Source: Penelope pileata
Taxonomy: Eukaryota > Chordata > Aves > Galliformes > Cracidae
NCBI GenBank assembly: GCA_013396635.1
Contig: WBMW01005873.1
Span: forward strand, 598,353-662,352
Length of the DNA stretch: 64,000 nt
Direction: 5' to 3'
Each line of letters begins with the position of its first letter. Positions within the stretch are counted from its first letter, which is position 1. The notes under the pieces were generated by a model that saw only the letters and a list, made by a program, of their open reading frames with translations, was not told where the DNA came from and did not search any database. Position numbers and translations under genes: made by a program. Below, one piece after another: positions 35,701 to 45,700 of this stretch.

Positions 35701-37248
35701 AGGGAAACCGTGGGTCAAAGCAAAACCAGACAACATGCAGCAAATGCCCAGCAGCCTCTGGCTCCTCTGATAAATTGTTTGGAGAGTTCAGCTCATGGCC
35801 TGTCCTTGTGAGATGGGAAAAGAAATTGAGCTGTAAGGGGTATAGAGGCAGTGCTTCTTTAACAGGCTTCTCAATGCACCATTAGACTGATGGCTCTGAG
35901 AATTGAAAAGCCATCCCAGACAGCCATATCAAGGTTTGAATCTATGTTTTTCAGTTTTTCTTAAAAAGTAATTTCCTAACTGCTGATAGTAACAGGGAAA
36001 AGTCACACTTGGCAATGTCATGTCCCCAGAACAAAGCCAAACAGCATTCCTATATGTACTAGAGAAAACCATCAGCAGACATTCTATAGAGATGTTGTGT
36101 GTACTTCTCAAGTAATAGCTACTTCTGAAGTAACAGCTACTATGCCTGCCAAGAGAATGATCACCAGTCTCCAGGAATCTGCAGTCAGCCCTGGTCAGAC
36201 ACAAGTCCAAGTCAGTCTGAAAGATTTTCATTATATTCAGCTGTGGCAAATCCCTTCTCAGACCATTTTGGGACAGAGAACCACATCTGCTGACTCTTAA
36301 CAGACACAATGCAGCTGCCACTAACAGCTCCAGAAAAGAGCCCTGAACATGTCAGGGCACAAAGGGTCCAAAGGTTTTCCCTTGCACCACCTGTACTTTG
36401 GTGCAGCACGTGCTGCCTGCCGTGAGCAAGAAGCAGCGCTTCCCTGACCCCAACCCTGTAAATTCCCTGGGGTAACTGATGTTTTTCCTTCATCTGGGAG
36501 CCTGAAAGTTACAGATACAAAACACACCCAGGTCAAGACATAATCCTACTCCTGTCCATGGGAGGGGGAATTGCTACACTATTAAAATATTTGTGCTAGA
36601 ATGTAAGTACGAAGCAGAAACAAAAGAACGAGGATTCAGGCTCGACTCAGTGATTGTCAAAGATGGAGAGAAAGTTAGATTTAGATCATAGCCATGGACG
36701 GACATCCCCTCCTCTCCATCTGCTTTGTTCATCTCTTTTGCCTTTCGTTGCACTTCAGAAACTGAATTTAACTTTGTTCCATTTTGGTTTTGATTTCTAA
36801 CCTGTTTCCCCTCCTATCCATCTCTCAGAGACACCACATTGCCCTTACACCTCTGTCTCCAGCCCAGCAGGACAAATTACACTGTAAAACAGCTGCTAAC
36901 CAAAGCAGGTGTTCAGCTTCAAGTATTTTCCCCCCCCCATAAACTTCTGTCCAGAACATACAAGACTTTTTAGCATACACTCACTCTGTGATAAGGGATT
37001 TAGAAGACAGAGTGTGACTTCTCCTAAGTGGACACTTAGAGTTGTGGGTGAATTCCATGTGACTATGGCGTCATTGAATGTAATGTGCTTCAAGTGCATA
37101 TTGAAGCAGACAATTAAAAACCAGTACTGAAATCCAGAGTGTAATTACACATCTCCAATCATCTTACCAGCTGTTTGTTGAAGTTCTGCACGCACTGTTC
37201 GAACTGCTCATCTTTCGTTTCATCTGCCTTGCCAAGCTTCTGAAGGAC
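2632..37248 (-). CDS. BIN1: BIN1 (bridging integrator 1 / amphiphysin II), partial gene, exons 2-12
   Basis: Spliced minus-strand gene: join of 37168-37248, 29897-29951, 28947-29041, 25009-25104, 20685-20792, 18329-18421 (optional), 13269-13354, 12528-12603, 10518-10600, 7860-7904 (optional) and 2632-2782. Conceptual translation matches vertebrate BIN1 almost residue for residue through the N-BAR domain. The two optional exons are diagnostic: the neuronal insert starting PVSLLEKAAPQWCQGK and the muscle polybasic insert RKKTKLFARLRKKM separate BIN1 from AMPH and BIN2. Known roles of the family: a crescent-shaped dimer that bends membranes, acting in endocytosis in neurons and T-tubule formation in muscle, with an SH3 domain that recruits dynamin. 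Intron phases are consistent (0,1,0,0,0,0,2,0,2,2,0). Exon 1 and the promoter lie to the right of the window; the Myc-binding and SH3 exons lie to the left. Exon 5 is present twice, probably through misassembly. Confidence 0.97.
2783..7859 (-). other. BIN1: BIN1 intron 11
   Basis: About 5.1 kb between exons 11 and 12 with no recognisable gene. A strongly purine-rich stretch on the plus strand at about 2785-2838 forms the pyrimidine tract before exon 12. The rest appears to be unique intronic sequence. Confidence 0.85.
2785..2838 (-). promoter_or_regulatory. BIN1: Long polypyrimidine tract of the exon 12 acceptor
   Basis: About 54 nt that are almost pure C/T when read on the minus strand, ending in tccttcag at the acceptor. 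This is much longer than the tracts of the other exons and predicts a strong acceptor with room for pyrimidine-tract-binding proteins. Confidence 0.7.
7860..7904 (-). CDS. BIN1: BIN1 exon 11, muscle-specific polybasic phosphoinositide-binding insert
   Basis: 45 nt, phase 2 at both ends, so it is an in-frame cassette of 15 residues. With the AG from exon 10 it reads RKKTKLFARLRKKMS and then passes AG to exon 12. Family knowledge: this exon is included in skeletal muscle, binds phosphoinositides and is needed for T-tubule tubulation; its mis-splicing is linked to myotonic dystrophy. Seen here: the acceptor (atcctcaacag) has a poor pyrimidine tract and the donor (CAG|gtaccg) departs from consensus at +4 to +6. 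Both are expected for a regulated exon. The exon is too short to be found by open-frame length; it was found by its basic motif and phase fit. Confidence 0.92.
8021..8044 (+). repeat. (CT)n(CA)n microsatellite
   Basis: A short CT run followed by about 15 nt of alternating CA. In the BIN1 transcript it reads as a UG repeat followed by an AG run, ending about 117-140 nt upstream of exon 11. Confidence 0.9.
8943..8961. other. T-run ending in an unresolved base (N at 8961)
   Basis: A T-rich run is followed by a single N and then apparently unrelated sequence. The N probably marks an unresolved join or homopolymer length. The flanks are not repeats of each other. Confidence 0.8.
10518..10600 (-). 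CDS. BIN1: BIN1 exon 10
   Basis: 83 nt, entering in phase 0 and leaving in phase 2. It encodes LNQNLHDVLLGLDKQ, then YSGNAFPIKAQP plus two bases (AG). This is the C-terminal end of the BAR domain. The second half is noticeably more diverged from the mammalian sequence than neighbouring exons. The acceptor is ttttgcag and the donor is CAG|gtcagt. The trailing AG becomes Arg if exon 11 follows and Ser if exon 12 follows. Confidence 0.95.
10601..12527 (-). other. BIN1: BIN1 intron 9
   Basis: About 1.9 kb of sequence with no recognised repeat, RNA or coding element. Confidence 0.85.
12528..12603 (-). CDS. BIN1: BIN1 exon 9
   Basis: 76 nt, entering in phase 2 and leaving in phase 0. The first base completes Ser, followed by RVGFYVNTFQSIAGLEENF and HKEMSK. 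This is BAR helix 3 and is essentially invariant in vertebrate BIN1. The acceptor is tttggcag and the donor is AAG|gtaagg. Confidence 0.97.
12604..13268 (-). other. BIN1: BIN1 intron 8
   Basis: 665 nt, the shortest intron in the window. Nothing beyond the splice signals is recognised. Confidence 0.9.
13269..13354 (-). CDS. BIN1: BIN1 exon 8
   Basis: 86 nt, entering in phase 0 and leaving in phase 2. It encodes AEEELVKAQKVFEEMNVDLQ, then EELPSLWN and the first two bases of a Ser codon. The acceptor is ttattaag and the donor is AATAG|gtgagt. It forms the end of BAR helix 2 and the turn into helix 3. Mammals have Ile where this sequence has Val in EEELVKAQ. Confidence 0.97.
13355..18328 (-). 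other. BIN1: BIN1 intron 7
   Basis: About 5.0 kb separating the neuronal exon from exon 8. It contains a T-run at 16265-16278 and otherwise no recognised element. Confidence 0.85.
18329..18421 (-). CDS. BIN1: BIN1 exon 7, neuron-specific BAR insert
   Basis: 93 nt, phase 0 at both ends, 31 codons beginning PVSLLEKAAPQWCQGK and ending TNLLRNQ. This matches the brain-specific exon of mammalian BIN1 isoforms almost exactly. The acceptor lies after a C-rich tract (ccaccccccag) and the donor is CAG|gtgact, weaker at positions +4 to +6 than the constitutive gtaaga donors of exons 2-4. That fits optional use. In mammals this insert is found in neuronal forms and affects interaction with endocytic partners. 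Confidence 0.95.
18422..20684 (-). other. BIN1: BIN1 intron 6
   Basis: About 2.3 kb upstream of the neuronal exon. It has a short T-run near 18488-18497. No other exon or repeat is recognised. Confidence 0.85.
20685..20792 (-). CDS. BIN1: BIN1 exon 6
   Basis: 108 nt, phase 0 at both ends, 36 codons: SRIAKRGRKLVDYDSARHH, then FEALQTAKKKDETKIAK. The basic cluster (KRGRK, KKK) lies on the concave, membrane-facing side of the BAR dimer in known structures. The acceptor is ttttgtag and the donor is AAG|gtaaag. It can join in frame either to exon 7 (neuronal form) or directly to exon 8. Confidence 0.97.
20793..25008 (-). other. BIN1: BIN1 intron 5
   Basis: About 4.2 kb, moderately AT-rich around 22.5-23.8 kb. 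It contains a small hairpin/direct-repeat motif at 21094-21129, a possible very old CR1 remnant near 23.93 kb and the left end of the duplicated block from 24581. Confidence 0.8.
23925..23995 (-). mobile_element. Possible very old CR1 remnant
   Basis: The stretch acagaatcccaaagatgctg ... gtcatccagtgcagagcc resembles the reverse complement of a CR1 tail (the usual acagaatca...gatcatctagtccagcc) with many differences. It is weak and based on pattern resemblance only. Confidence 0.3.
24581..26653 (+). repeat. 2.07-kb direct duplication, left copy
   Basis: Starts at agggaacacac and ends at ggcatata immediately before the N at 26654. It carries BIN1 exon 5 and both flanking intron parts. It aligns to 26655-28722 along its whole length with about twenty substitutions that I could spot (mostly transitions) and one 5-bp indel near 25252 (TTAAG present here, absent in the other copy). 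Confidence 0.95.
25009..25104 (-). CDS. BIN1: BIN1 exon 5 (left copy)
   Basis: 96 nt, phase 0 at both ends, 32 codons: NNDLLWTDFHQKLVDQ, then ALLTMDTYLGQFPDIK. The acceptor is gtgtttcag and the donor is AAA|gtaagc. This is the core of BAR helix 2. An identical exon lies at 27083-27178 inside a duplicated 2.07-kb block. The protein family has this segment once, so only one copy should be counted in the gene model. Nothing in the exon itself says which copy to keep. Confidence 0.9.
26654..26654. other. Unresolved base (N) at the junction of the duplicated blocks
   Basis: A single N lies exactly between the end of one copy and the start of the other. This is the position expected for a join between two contigs whose overlap was not merged. 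Confidence 0.9.
26655..28722 (+). repeat. 2.07-kb direct duplication, right copy
   Basis: Near-identical to 24581-26653, carrying an identical BIN1 exon 5. After its end at ggcatata the sequence continues uniquely (tacagggct...), whereas the left copy stops at the N. This supports one true locus reported twice. Confidence 0.95.
27083..27178 (-). CDS. BIN1: BIN1 exon 5 (right copy, duplicate)
   Basis: Base-for-base identical to the exon at 25009-25104, including both splice sites. It lies in the right copy of the duplicated block, after the single N at 26654. Because the exon is 96 nt with phase 0 on both sides, including both copies would keep the frame but insert 32 extra residues into BAR helix 2, which no known family member has. 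I read this as redundant assembly rather than a real tandem or mutually exclusive exon. Confidence 0.85.
28947..29041 (-). CDS. BIN1: BIN1 exon 4
   Basis: 95 nt, entering in phase 1 and leaving in phase 0. With the split Ala codon it encodes AMHEASKKLTECLQEVYEPD followed by WPGRDDTNKIAE. The motif YEPDWPGRD is a signature of amphiphysin-family BAR domains and sits at the bend before helix 2. The acceptor is ctttcctag and the donor is GAG|gtaaga. It lies just left of a CR1 fragment in intron 3. Confidence 0.97.
29042..29896 (-). other. BIN1: BIN1 intron 3
   Basis: 855 nt, about a quarter of it a CR1 fragment in the opposite orientation to BIN1. The rest shows nothing recognised. Confidence 0.9.
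29587..29790 (+). mobile_element. CR1 non-LTR retrotransposon, 5'-truncated 3' end
   Basis: About 200 nt matching the avian CR1 3' end: the attaggaaaaatgtctttac segment, a gatgccccatgcctg segment, gtgttcaagagggacttgga, then aaggtcctttcca and a final tattcta-type tail. CR1 copies are typically 5' truncated and end in short octamer-like repeats. It is diverged from consensus, so an old insertion, antisense to BIN1 in intron 3. Sequence to its left may be more distant CR1 but I cannot show it. Confidence 0.88.
29897..29951 (-). CDS. BIN1: BIN1 exon 3
   Basis: 55 nt, entering in phase 0 and leaving in phase 1. It encodes SEGTRLQKDLRTYLASVK plus the first base of the next codon (Ala). The acceptor is ttttcacag and the donor is AAAG|gtaaga. 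The mammalian protein has Thr rather than Ser at the first position. It forms part of BAR helix 1. Confidence 0.96.
29952..37167 (-). other. BIN1: BIN1 intron 2
   Basis: About 7.2 kb. I see no second gene. A 194-codon minus-strand open frame (30879-31463) has no recognisable domain and I treat it as chance. A short alternating TA/CA stretch lies near 35552-35570. Confidence 0.85.
37168..37248 (-). CDS. BIN1: BIN1 exon 2
   Basis: 81 nt, phase 0 at both ends, 27 codons starting VLQKLGKADETKDEQFEQ and ending FNKQL. The acceptor is ctttctgcag and the donor is CTG|gtaaga. It encodes the end of the N-terminal amphipathic helix and the start of BAR helix 1 (about residues 29-55 if exon 1 has the usual 28 codons). 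It is the most 5' exon I can find in the window. The preceding exon should encode the start Met and helix 0, and no such sequence is visible to the right. Confidence 0.96.
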
Positions 37249-39682
37249 CTGCAGAAAGCAAGGACAAAGATTGGAGTCTTCAAACACAGATATAACAAAG
37301 CAGACACAAAGAAGCAGCTGCAGGCTCCTGCTCGTGAGACTTCAAAAAAGGAAAGTTAAAACAGCCTCCCTTATTCTTGTACTCAGAAGTTCTGAAGTAT
37401 TTCTCCAAATAGTCACAGCTGAAAAAGGGCTGAAAAAGGGTGACTCAGGATGAACTCAGAGCTGTGATACTTTGCTGTACAGAAGAGCACGACTGAGGTT
37501 TGCTCTTCACTGGTCTAATGCTTTCTGTAAATAAGGCAATAGCAGCCTTGCTATCCATCTCCTGAACCAACAAGGAACAGACCACATCCCTAATGTGCCT
37601 TGTGTGCTGTGGTTACACTCCTGGCTCAACACGAGACTGGGCCAGACAGGGTGGGTTTCTGCTCTTGGAACAGCTGGACTGTGCTGCCCTACAACACAAG
37701 CAGCTGTGCAGAGATGTCCTAGGAATGAGAAGACAGAAGGAGCAGTACAAGTCCTATATTCTTTCCTCCTTTTCTCACTCTGCACCTGCATGGCAGGAGC
37801 TGGCTGTTGAGAGCAATCGGGGACCTTACACCGTGAGTCTATGTGACACTGTCACATCTGAGTCACATCTGAGCGTGCCAGCAGCCAAGCCCTTTTCCTC
37901 TTACAACCTCTCAGCACAGCACAGCTCCCCACAGCCTGCAAAAAAACTCCTTATCAGAGTACTTCCCTTATCACTCTTCTCTTTTAACGACCTCTGTGCA
38001 GCTAAGTGGGTCACTCCAGGGCCACCAACAAAGCGCTTTCTGGGCAGGGAGGCGTGGATCTGCACTCAGTACGCACGACAGTGCCTGCCAGCTAAAGAGT
38101 AACCAAGACTACAGCTTCTTCCAGCCTGAAATATCAGCTTTTACAACTTATTTAAACAGCAGCTTTGCATGAATTACCTCTTGAGGGAAATAAAAAAAAA
38201 AAAAAACAGCAGGTTTCACTGTTAAAATGTGGTTATCAAGTATAAGGAGAAACGCTTCTGGCTGCACTTAGCTGAACCCCTTCCACCCACCCCAAACTAT
38301 CTTAGTACATTTAAAGGGAAAACCCCTTTAACTTAGTTCCTGGGGGAAAGAAAAGGTTACTATTTGACTCCCAGGCGAAGTGCAGCTGTGTAGGAGGGCA
38401 GCAGTTATTTGCTGTGCCCAAAGTAACTCTACCAGCAAGGAGACAAGGATATGAACTACAGCTGGTAGAGTTGAATACAACATCTTTGTTAATCAAAAAC
38501 GCAGCCTTGTCTTGCAGGGCCAGTAAAAACCCAGGAAGGCTGACCAGCCCTCTGCCACTGGAGATTCTGGAGAGCCAGAGGCAGGTAACAAAGGGCGGTG
38601 AGGGAACACTTGGGCAAGAGGTGAGAGCTGGCTGCCAGAGGGACAAAAAGCCCTGGAAAGCAGAAGCCTCTCTCTCTGCTGAGCACAGCAGGCCTTCATC
38701 CACAGGTCTCAACTGCCATGTTCAGAGGACCAAGGCAGAAAGCGGGTGCAGGTTCTTCCCGTCAGGTCTTCAGGGAGGCCACCAGTAGTGCCCGCAGCCC
38801 AGCCACTCTCAGGGACTCCCCAGCAGCCGTGACAGTCACCAAAGCCAGCTTCCTCCAACTCCGTTTGCTAAATGTGGATCTTTTCAGAGAATGTAAAGAG
38901 GATTATCCCCCTGCAGGGCACGGATTAGACTTCTATTTTCAGTTCCCAAAATGGTACTGAGAAGATGCACGCAACAGGACGCAATGTTCACCTACTGGCC
39001 CACTCATCTCCTCGCACAGGCAGGGAGGAGGGTGCCTGTGTTAAGCCTGAGGCTAATCTCAATTCCCCTCTCTCCTATATAAACACACACATTCCCCAGC
39101 TTACCCCTGACCGCAGTGACTGACTCTAGAGCTCGGCACGATAAAGCAGGGCAGCCATTCAGCTCATAAATCTCCTTATTTAGGCTGGGATTGAATGTTT
39201 GGGAGGGTATCACTGTTTTCCATTCTCCCTCTCTTCAACGGGCTCTGTTCAGCTTCAGGAGACTTGGAGGTATTCATGCATCAGCAAAAGGTGAGGGGGA
39301 GACATATATACATGAAGACCACCCTGCTTGTGACCGAGGACTGAACTGAAAGCCTTCAAAGTCAGCTCAGGTGACAGCAGCAAGCACTGCAGCTGGAAAT
39401 GCCTCCTGTGCTTGGTAAGCTGTCCACACAGCAGGATGCAGAGGCAGCACAGATCTTACCACCCTCCTCTCAAACCCTTGGCACATCTGAGCTTGCTGGA
39501 GACCAGAAGAAAAGCAGCACTGGTTGGACAGGCAGAGTCCTGCACATCAGCCACTGGTCACCAGTGAAGGTGGGCACACGCTGCAGGATGCTGCCACTGC
39601 TCGGGCTACGCATGCTTCTAGTCTCAACAAGCAGAAGGATTCAGGATGGATTCATCTTCCAGAAGCAGCATGATGAACCAGA

Positions 39683-40070
39683 ATGCTGCTCAAAGGCCTT
39701 GTGTTCAGCCATGCTTCCCAGGGCTACCAAATCTACACAGCAAGGATTTCCCAGCTGCTGTGTGACTTCCTGGATGTCTGGCACCTGAAGAGAGCCAGCA
39801 CACCAGAGGTGCCATCAGCAGTAAGAACCCAGCAAGAACACAAGCTGCAAATTCCAAAGAATGAAGTTCCCAATGTGAAGATCAAACAAATTGTTGTGGA
39901 TATAAAGGAGCTTTACATGGGGCAATATATCTGTCTGGCTCATCAGGAGATGTGATGCTTTGGGACCTGAAGCAAAGGGGACTGTTTAACTCAGAGGAAT
40001 CTGGAAAATGCTGCCAGGGTCAAAGGCTGAGAACAGCCTCGGTGCACCCATACCCACAGAGCATTCACTG
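39683..40070 (+). pseudogene. Possible relic of a WD-repeat protein gene
   Basis: At 39928-39972 the plus strand reads YLSGSSGDVMLWDLK, a good match to the end of a WD40 repeat (the Ser-Gly-Ser...Gly-Asp...Leu-Trp-Asp pattern). About 61 codons upstream, in another frame, is FLDVWHLKR (around 39770-39790), which resembles a decayed second repeat end. The stretch between needs a frameshift near 39925, and a stop follows about 34 codons after the motif. That is what a decayed copy would show. I cannot name a parent gene, and chance is not excluded. Confidence 0.3.
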
Positions 40071-42639
40071 AGATGGCCCCCACTCCTGCTTCCCACAGCT
40101 CCAAGGAGTTCATCGGCTCCCCGGGGGCCAACACGCCAGTCTGGGGTCATCCAACCAGCTGGGAAGATCTTGTTCCACTAAGCCGAGGGGCTACACAGCT
40201 CCTGCAAAATGCTCAGCACTGGAATGGGCTCTAAGCTCCTGCTGCAGCAGCAATGAGGAGCAGCTCTGAATGATGGGGGAAGGCAGCAGGAAGAAAATCT
40301 GCATGTTTCCCATAGTGAGGAGATGGGGCAGGTGAAACAGATGACTTGGGGATGGCAGCAGAGGAACAAGGCAAGGAAATAAAGAAAACTGTTACAAGGA
40401 AGAAGCTGTGAGGAAAGAATCCCTGGCTACATCACAAAACATGCTCTTGCTTCCCCTCCCTTTTGCCCCATTGCTAGACAAAGGCTCGTGCCCCACACCT
40501 GCAGGCCCTGTATGCAAGTCCCATCCACGCAGCCTGCCAGTCCCCGTTGCTTGCAGGGGGCATCTCTTTGCTGCAGCACAGCAGAGGTTATGTTCTCACA
40601 CCACACTCCCTCAAAAATAGATCTGCCCTGCACAAGCAGCCCAGATGTCAAATCCAAAAGCCATGTGAGCAGTATAAAATGTTGGCCCCATAAGGCTGGC
40701 CCCTCAAACCTGCTCCCGTACAGGCAAGCTGTACTAACAGATCCCCCTGGAACCCATAAAGCAGACAGGGACGGAGCAGATGGCCCTGGGTGTGCTGCTG
40801 ACTGCAGGCATGCCTTTTCTCTCTGCTAATAACCCGTGAGCTCACAGGACAACTCCCATCCCCAGGCTGGTACGTTCCGTCATAGGTCAGGCTATTCCGG
40901 GTGAGCCACGGCTGCTCCCTCCCTTCCCCTGTGACGGTCTCTAATCCTCCAGCTTGCTGCAAAGCCAGATGAAGTACGGATGGAAACTTCAGGCTCTTTG
41001 ATAGCTATTAATGGAGCAGATTTACCGGGGTAGGAGTCAGAACCCAACCGCGCCTCCCAAATCTCAGGGCGGATCAGAGATGGTGTGATCTGTCAGCTGC
41101 TGTCTGGAGGCAAACCACACCGAGCAGAGCATGGACGTGGCATTTAAAAGATTAAGCAGCAGCCACGGCTGGGCTCTTGGTCTGCCCTTGACCTGAGAAG
41201 TCCTGACCCTGCATAAGAGACCATTTCAGGAAGCTGGAAAGTGCAAATATTGGAACATTAAAACACTGTTTCCCTGCATTGCTCAAAAAACAGGTGTCTT
41301 CTGACCATCAGTTTGATCTGCAGGTGCTCTTAATTTCTCATGATCTAGGACCACAGATAACAACACCAGATAAGTAACAGCCTCTTCACACAGCCAAAAT
41401 TCCACTCTTAGAGCCTCCATTTTCCCTGTACTTGAATCAAGGCAACAAGGATCAAGGTGTTCAGAGAGCAATTGAAGCTTTAAATTAAAAGCTTAGGATC
41501 CAAGGAGGTGAGATTAAAAAAATAGTAATAAAAGACAGACCACATTCCTCTCCAATCAGGAGCATATCTATAATCCTGCTGTTAGGGCAAAACTAACTGC
41601 ATTAAGTTTTGAATTGCTATCCTCTGGGAAGCAAGGTATCACAGAAGTGACAAGGAGCCTGAAGAAGTCTTCTGTACAGAAGATCTGATGTTCTGCCAGT
41701 CAGTGAGTAAAGGCACGGAATAGCCTTCAAAACCAGCACATTTTTTCAGCATAATGTACAGTTTGCTTAAGGAAATCCGAGCTACAGGCTATTCCCAGAG
41801 AGAAGACTGTAGGATTTGTGATGTGACTGAGCGTTCCTTAAGAAACACAGTTTTGTCAGATTGAGAAGGAAGCACCTCACCTGGCTGCTACTCAATTTTT
41901 TCCAGGCGTAGGGGAGGAAGCACTCCCAAGAGGCAAACCACTGCACTGCCTGCTTCACTCTGTTGAGCACTGGGCACACAGGGAAGGTGGATCAGTTCTG
42001 TGACCCCCCAACTCTTTAACATAGAACAGCAATCACCAATAAGTACAAGCTGCGGATCCTAAATGGAGCTAGAAGTCCATCTGGAACACCTGCACCTAGG
42101 ACAGCCCAGCCCTGACAGTGCTGTCTTGCCAAGCCCACAGCCAGAGGCTGAGCCCTGCAGGACCTCATCTTACTCTATGCTGCATCAAAGGAGCTGCACT
42201 CACATCTTATGGATACAGTCCCTCTGCTCCTAAAACCTTTCATCTCCTGTCCTCTCCTCACTCAAATGCCTCTGACTTCTGCTGGATCTGCCAACCCCAG
42301 CGCAATATCTCCAACTACCAACTGGGCAAAGAGCCAGTAAACACTGTGACTAATTTTGAATTGCAACAAACTGGCATGCACCAATGGGTCAACTAGCAAC
42401 AAAACAAATCCTTGATCTCAGGCCTCAGCCTATTCTTCCATGGAAGACATTGGAAGCGGGATGGAGGAAAACAGGACCCAAGTCAAAACAGAAAGCACAA
42501 AGCCACGTAACTTAATAAGGCACAAAGGAAATTTCATGAGCTCTTGAAGCGTTGTTTCTCCTCTGCCCTGATGAGATGCAACTTGCTCAGCCACGTAGAT
42601 TTATGCACAGGGAAGGAGCTGGTTTTTGTGCTCAGGAAC

Positions 42640-42740
42640 AGAAACAGGAGGCCCCGGCCTACCCAGTCCAGGCCACGCTGCTGCCTCAGCGCCCGCCCGT
42701 AGGCCTGACAGGACATGGCCGGGCCGCCTGTCGCAGCCCA
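42640..42740. other. Small CpG-dense patch
   Basis: About 8 CpG in roughly 95 nt (for example gcgcccgcccg and gccgggccgcc) within sequence otherwise poor in CpG. It could be a small regulatory element. No open frame or splice context is recognised. Confidence 0.4.
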
Positions 42741-45700
42741 GCACAACCAAGCCTTTCTTTGGAGCAACTGGACAAAGGAGGCTAGGATGGACAGGAAGAA
42801 ACCCTGTGTGTCTTAGCAATTCATTTTAAATTGAGAAAATTATTCCTGAGGCTAGTCAATTAGCAAGACCTTCAGACCACTGGAAGATGGGAAAGGGCAA
42901 TGTCACCCTTAGCACAGACAGAACAGCTCTTGTTTGCTTCTATTTGCTGGCAAAGTTCAACAGATCCTGCAAAGACAGGACGTGGGGAAATCAGGGTTCA
43001 ATACAGCATTTTGTTAGAGACTTCCTGTATGACCTGGGAAATCCACATCCCGTGTCACAACCATCCAGCTGGAAAGGGGAGCATTTGTTCAGCGTGTCAC
43101 AGAGTGACCAAATTTATCCCTGGCGTCCCCAGCTGGCAAATGGGAAATAGAAGCACAGAGGTGAGATGAGCAGGGTTTCGAGCACTCAGCTCAAGTTATC
43201 CTGTTTATTCTTCTTACAGGGGTCCACCTCACTACAGCCTGTGAGAGTTCACATCTATTTGCCATATTTAAAACTGGGCTCAGAGGCAGCTCAAGGCAAC
43301 AAGTTTCACCAGGCTGAAGTTAGCACCTCAAGGATGTACCCATGTTCCTGATCTGTGCACGCCAGGTACAAAATAAGATGTAGAAATACACACAACAGGT
43401 GCAGGACCGTTTTCAAGTCTTGTAGCTGGAAATGATGGTCATCCCATCCTCAAGGCTGAGTCATGAGTGAACAATATCCCCAAGAAAGGGGTACACAAAG
43501 GACCTGTCCTACTTTTGTGGCTCCACATTGCACCACACTGGTCTAGAAATGTCTGCTTTACTTCAGTATTTTCCTTTGAATACTCTGCTGAAGACTTTTT
43601 TTTTGTGAAGCTTAAGAAAGGGATTGTTTAGCTGCAACAGATTCTTTTTCTACAGCAGTTGCAATCCTCCATTCCAACTCAAAGGTTTTAATTGAAGCAA
43701 CTGCAAGGCACAAGCCTGCAGTAATAGCCCTCTGAGGATGAGCTGTTCCCAACTACACCATGCGTTTTACTCAAGACCTCAAGCAAATCCAAATGACCAT
43801 GCTCAGTTTCTCACTGTGGGCTGAGGCAGCTAGCATCCACCATAACCAGATGGAAGAACTCAGCTACCTGCTGCACTGGAACACCTGACAGTGTTCAAAA
43901 ACAAAAGCAGAAAGATGTACAAAAACGTTAATCAACACTAGCACGGTGACAATATTGTTTCCTTACAGTAACAGCACCACAAGAGATGTTTTGTATTTGC
44001 ATTGTCTTCTGCAAAGGCACTTAGATTACTTCACAGTATTTGTTATGAAAACTACCTGGAGCAAGTTCTTGACTGACCTCTCACACTTAAAACGCTTCCT
44101 CTAATGCTCGGCTCCATGTGGGGCTGGGGATGCTCTCTCAAGCTACAGGCTATTGACCAAGGTACTCACATCACTCAGTGCTCCTTGTTCACATCATCAT
44201 AAAGCGTCCTAAGACCACAAGTAAACACAATGAAAAGACCTGGGCTCAACTCTCACATGTTCAGCCCAAGCACAGGACAGCTCTTCGACCCATTGGATCT
44301 CAGGCTGCTCCCACGCTGAGGAAAACTTACATCTTGCTATGCCAATGGGCAGAGCTCTGTGCACAAGGTCAAAAAGCCCTCTTGGACACAGGGCAAGAAC
44401 CCCTGGTTCATCTTTTACACCAGCAGAACTGCCAGGATGATATTCATTACTCAAGTTACCTGCTCCTCTGTTTCTGTTACTCTGGCAGCATCTAAAACAA
44501 CACCTGTTGGTCTCGCTGGGACAGAGAGCAGCAGGTCAGCATCTCAGAGGAGCAGCACACACAGCCTCTGTGTTTCTGCACCCGCAGCACATTCCCCCAG
44601 GTCTCACTGCCACCTCACTTCCAGTGCACAACTCTTTCTGAGGAAGGCACAAAGAACTTTGCTTTGAATTTCCAACCTGTGATCAAACCGCTTTTCTAAA
44701 TTGGGCTTGGACATTTTCCTGTCTCAATGCCACTCTCTCTGAGAAGCCTTGGTTACCAGGGTCTGCTAGCATTGCCTCTAGCTATGCTACACCATCAATA
44801 TATAAACCAACGGAAGAAAGAACCACTATCTTCTAAACACAGCATTTTCCTCCAGAAGCTGACATTCCATTTTCAGAGGAACCAAGTATGGTGAATGCAG
44901 AGGACAGAGAATAATTTTCACCAGCATCATTCTGCTTCCTTTCTCCCTAAGTCAAGAGAGCAATTTCAGAAACCCTGATCTTGGGTACTTATCCAGGTTG
45001 GAAGTTTCTCCTCCATCACTAAAAGCAACGACATTCTGCCTAAGCAGCCTTTCCATGTTACCTACAGGACAGGCAGCAACTTCTTGCAAGCTCAGGCTGC
45101 ACTACTCAGATGGTAAAACATAACTGCTCCCACCGTCACAGGTGAGATCCAAGGCTCTGTATGAAGACACTATTCCCCCTCAAGATAAAAATCCATATGC
45201 TGTGAAGTCAGTCACTCTGTGGGTGCTCGTGTCTTCTAAATACGCAGACATTCACATGTGTATTTCTGTACAACTCCATGACAATTTATGACCCTAACTC
45301 TTCTGAACCATTGCAAGTGGCTGTTTACAGAAGATGCTGAAGAAACAGTTCAGAGATCTGCTGCAATCCATTCACACAAATACTATCACACAAATTCAGT
45401 AAGTCCACAGACCATACTTGCTGCATTCAAGGTTTGTCTGCATTTATCAGCACTTGGATGAACCCCAGAAAGGTTAGGCACACTGTTAGAAGGCAAAGGC
45501 ATCATACTGTTTACTACACAGAATAATGCCAACTCAACATCCTAAGCGTTTCGACACATTTATTTTATTCAGCTAGTCTCCAAGTTCCAGAAATACAAAT
45601 CCTCCAAGAGACTGCAGAACCTGGCAATCCTCACAATCTAGAAATAAGCAGTCATATTATTGAAAACAGCAATTTAAGAACCCATTAAGAAATCTCCCAC

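Noticed and set aside
37593..38102. 169-codon plus-strand frame just upstream of exon 2
   Set aside because: Antisense to BIN1, low-complexity composition, no motif. It does not encode BIN1 exon 1 on the other strand either.
40370..40400. AATAAA at about 40377 as a polyadenylation signal for the possible WD relic
   Set aside because: AATAAA is common by chance in introns, and no A-tail or transcript end follows.
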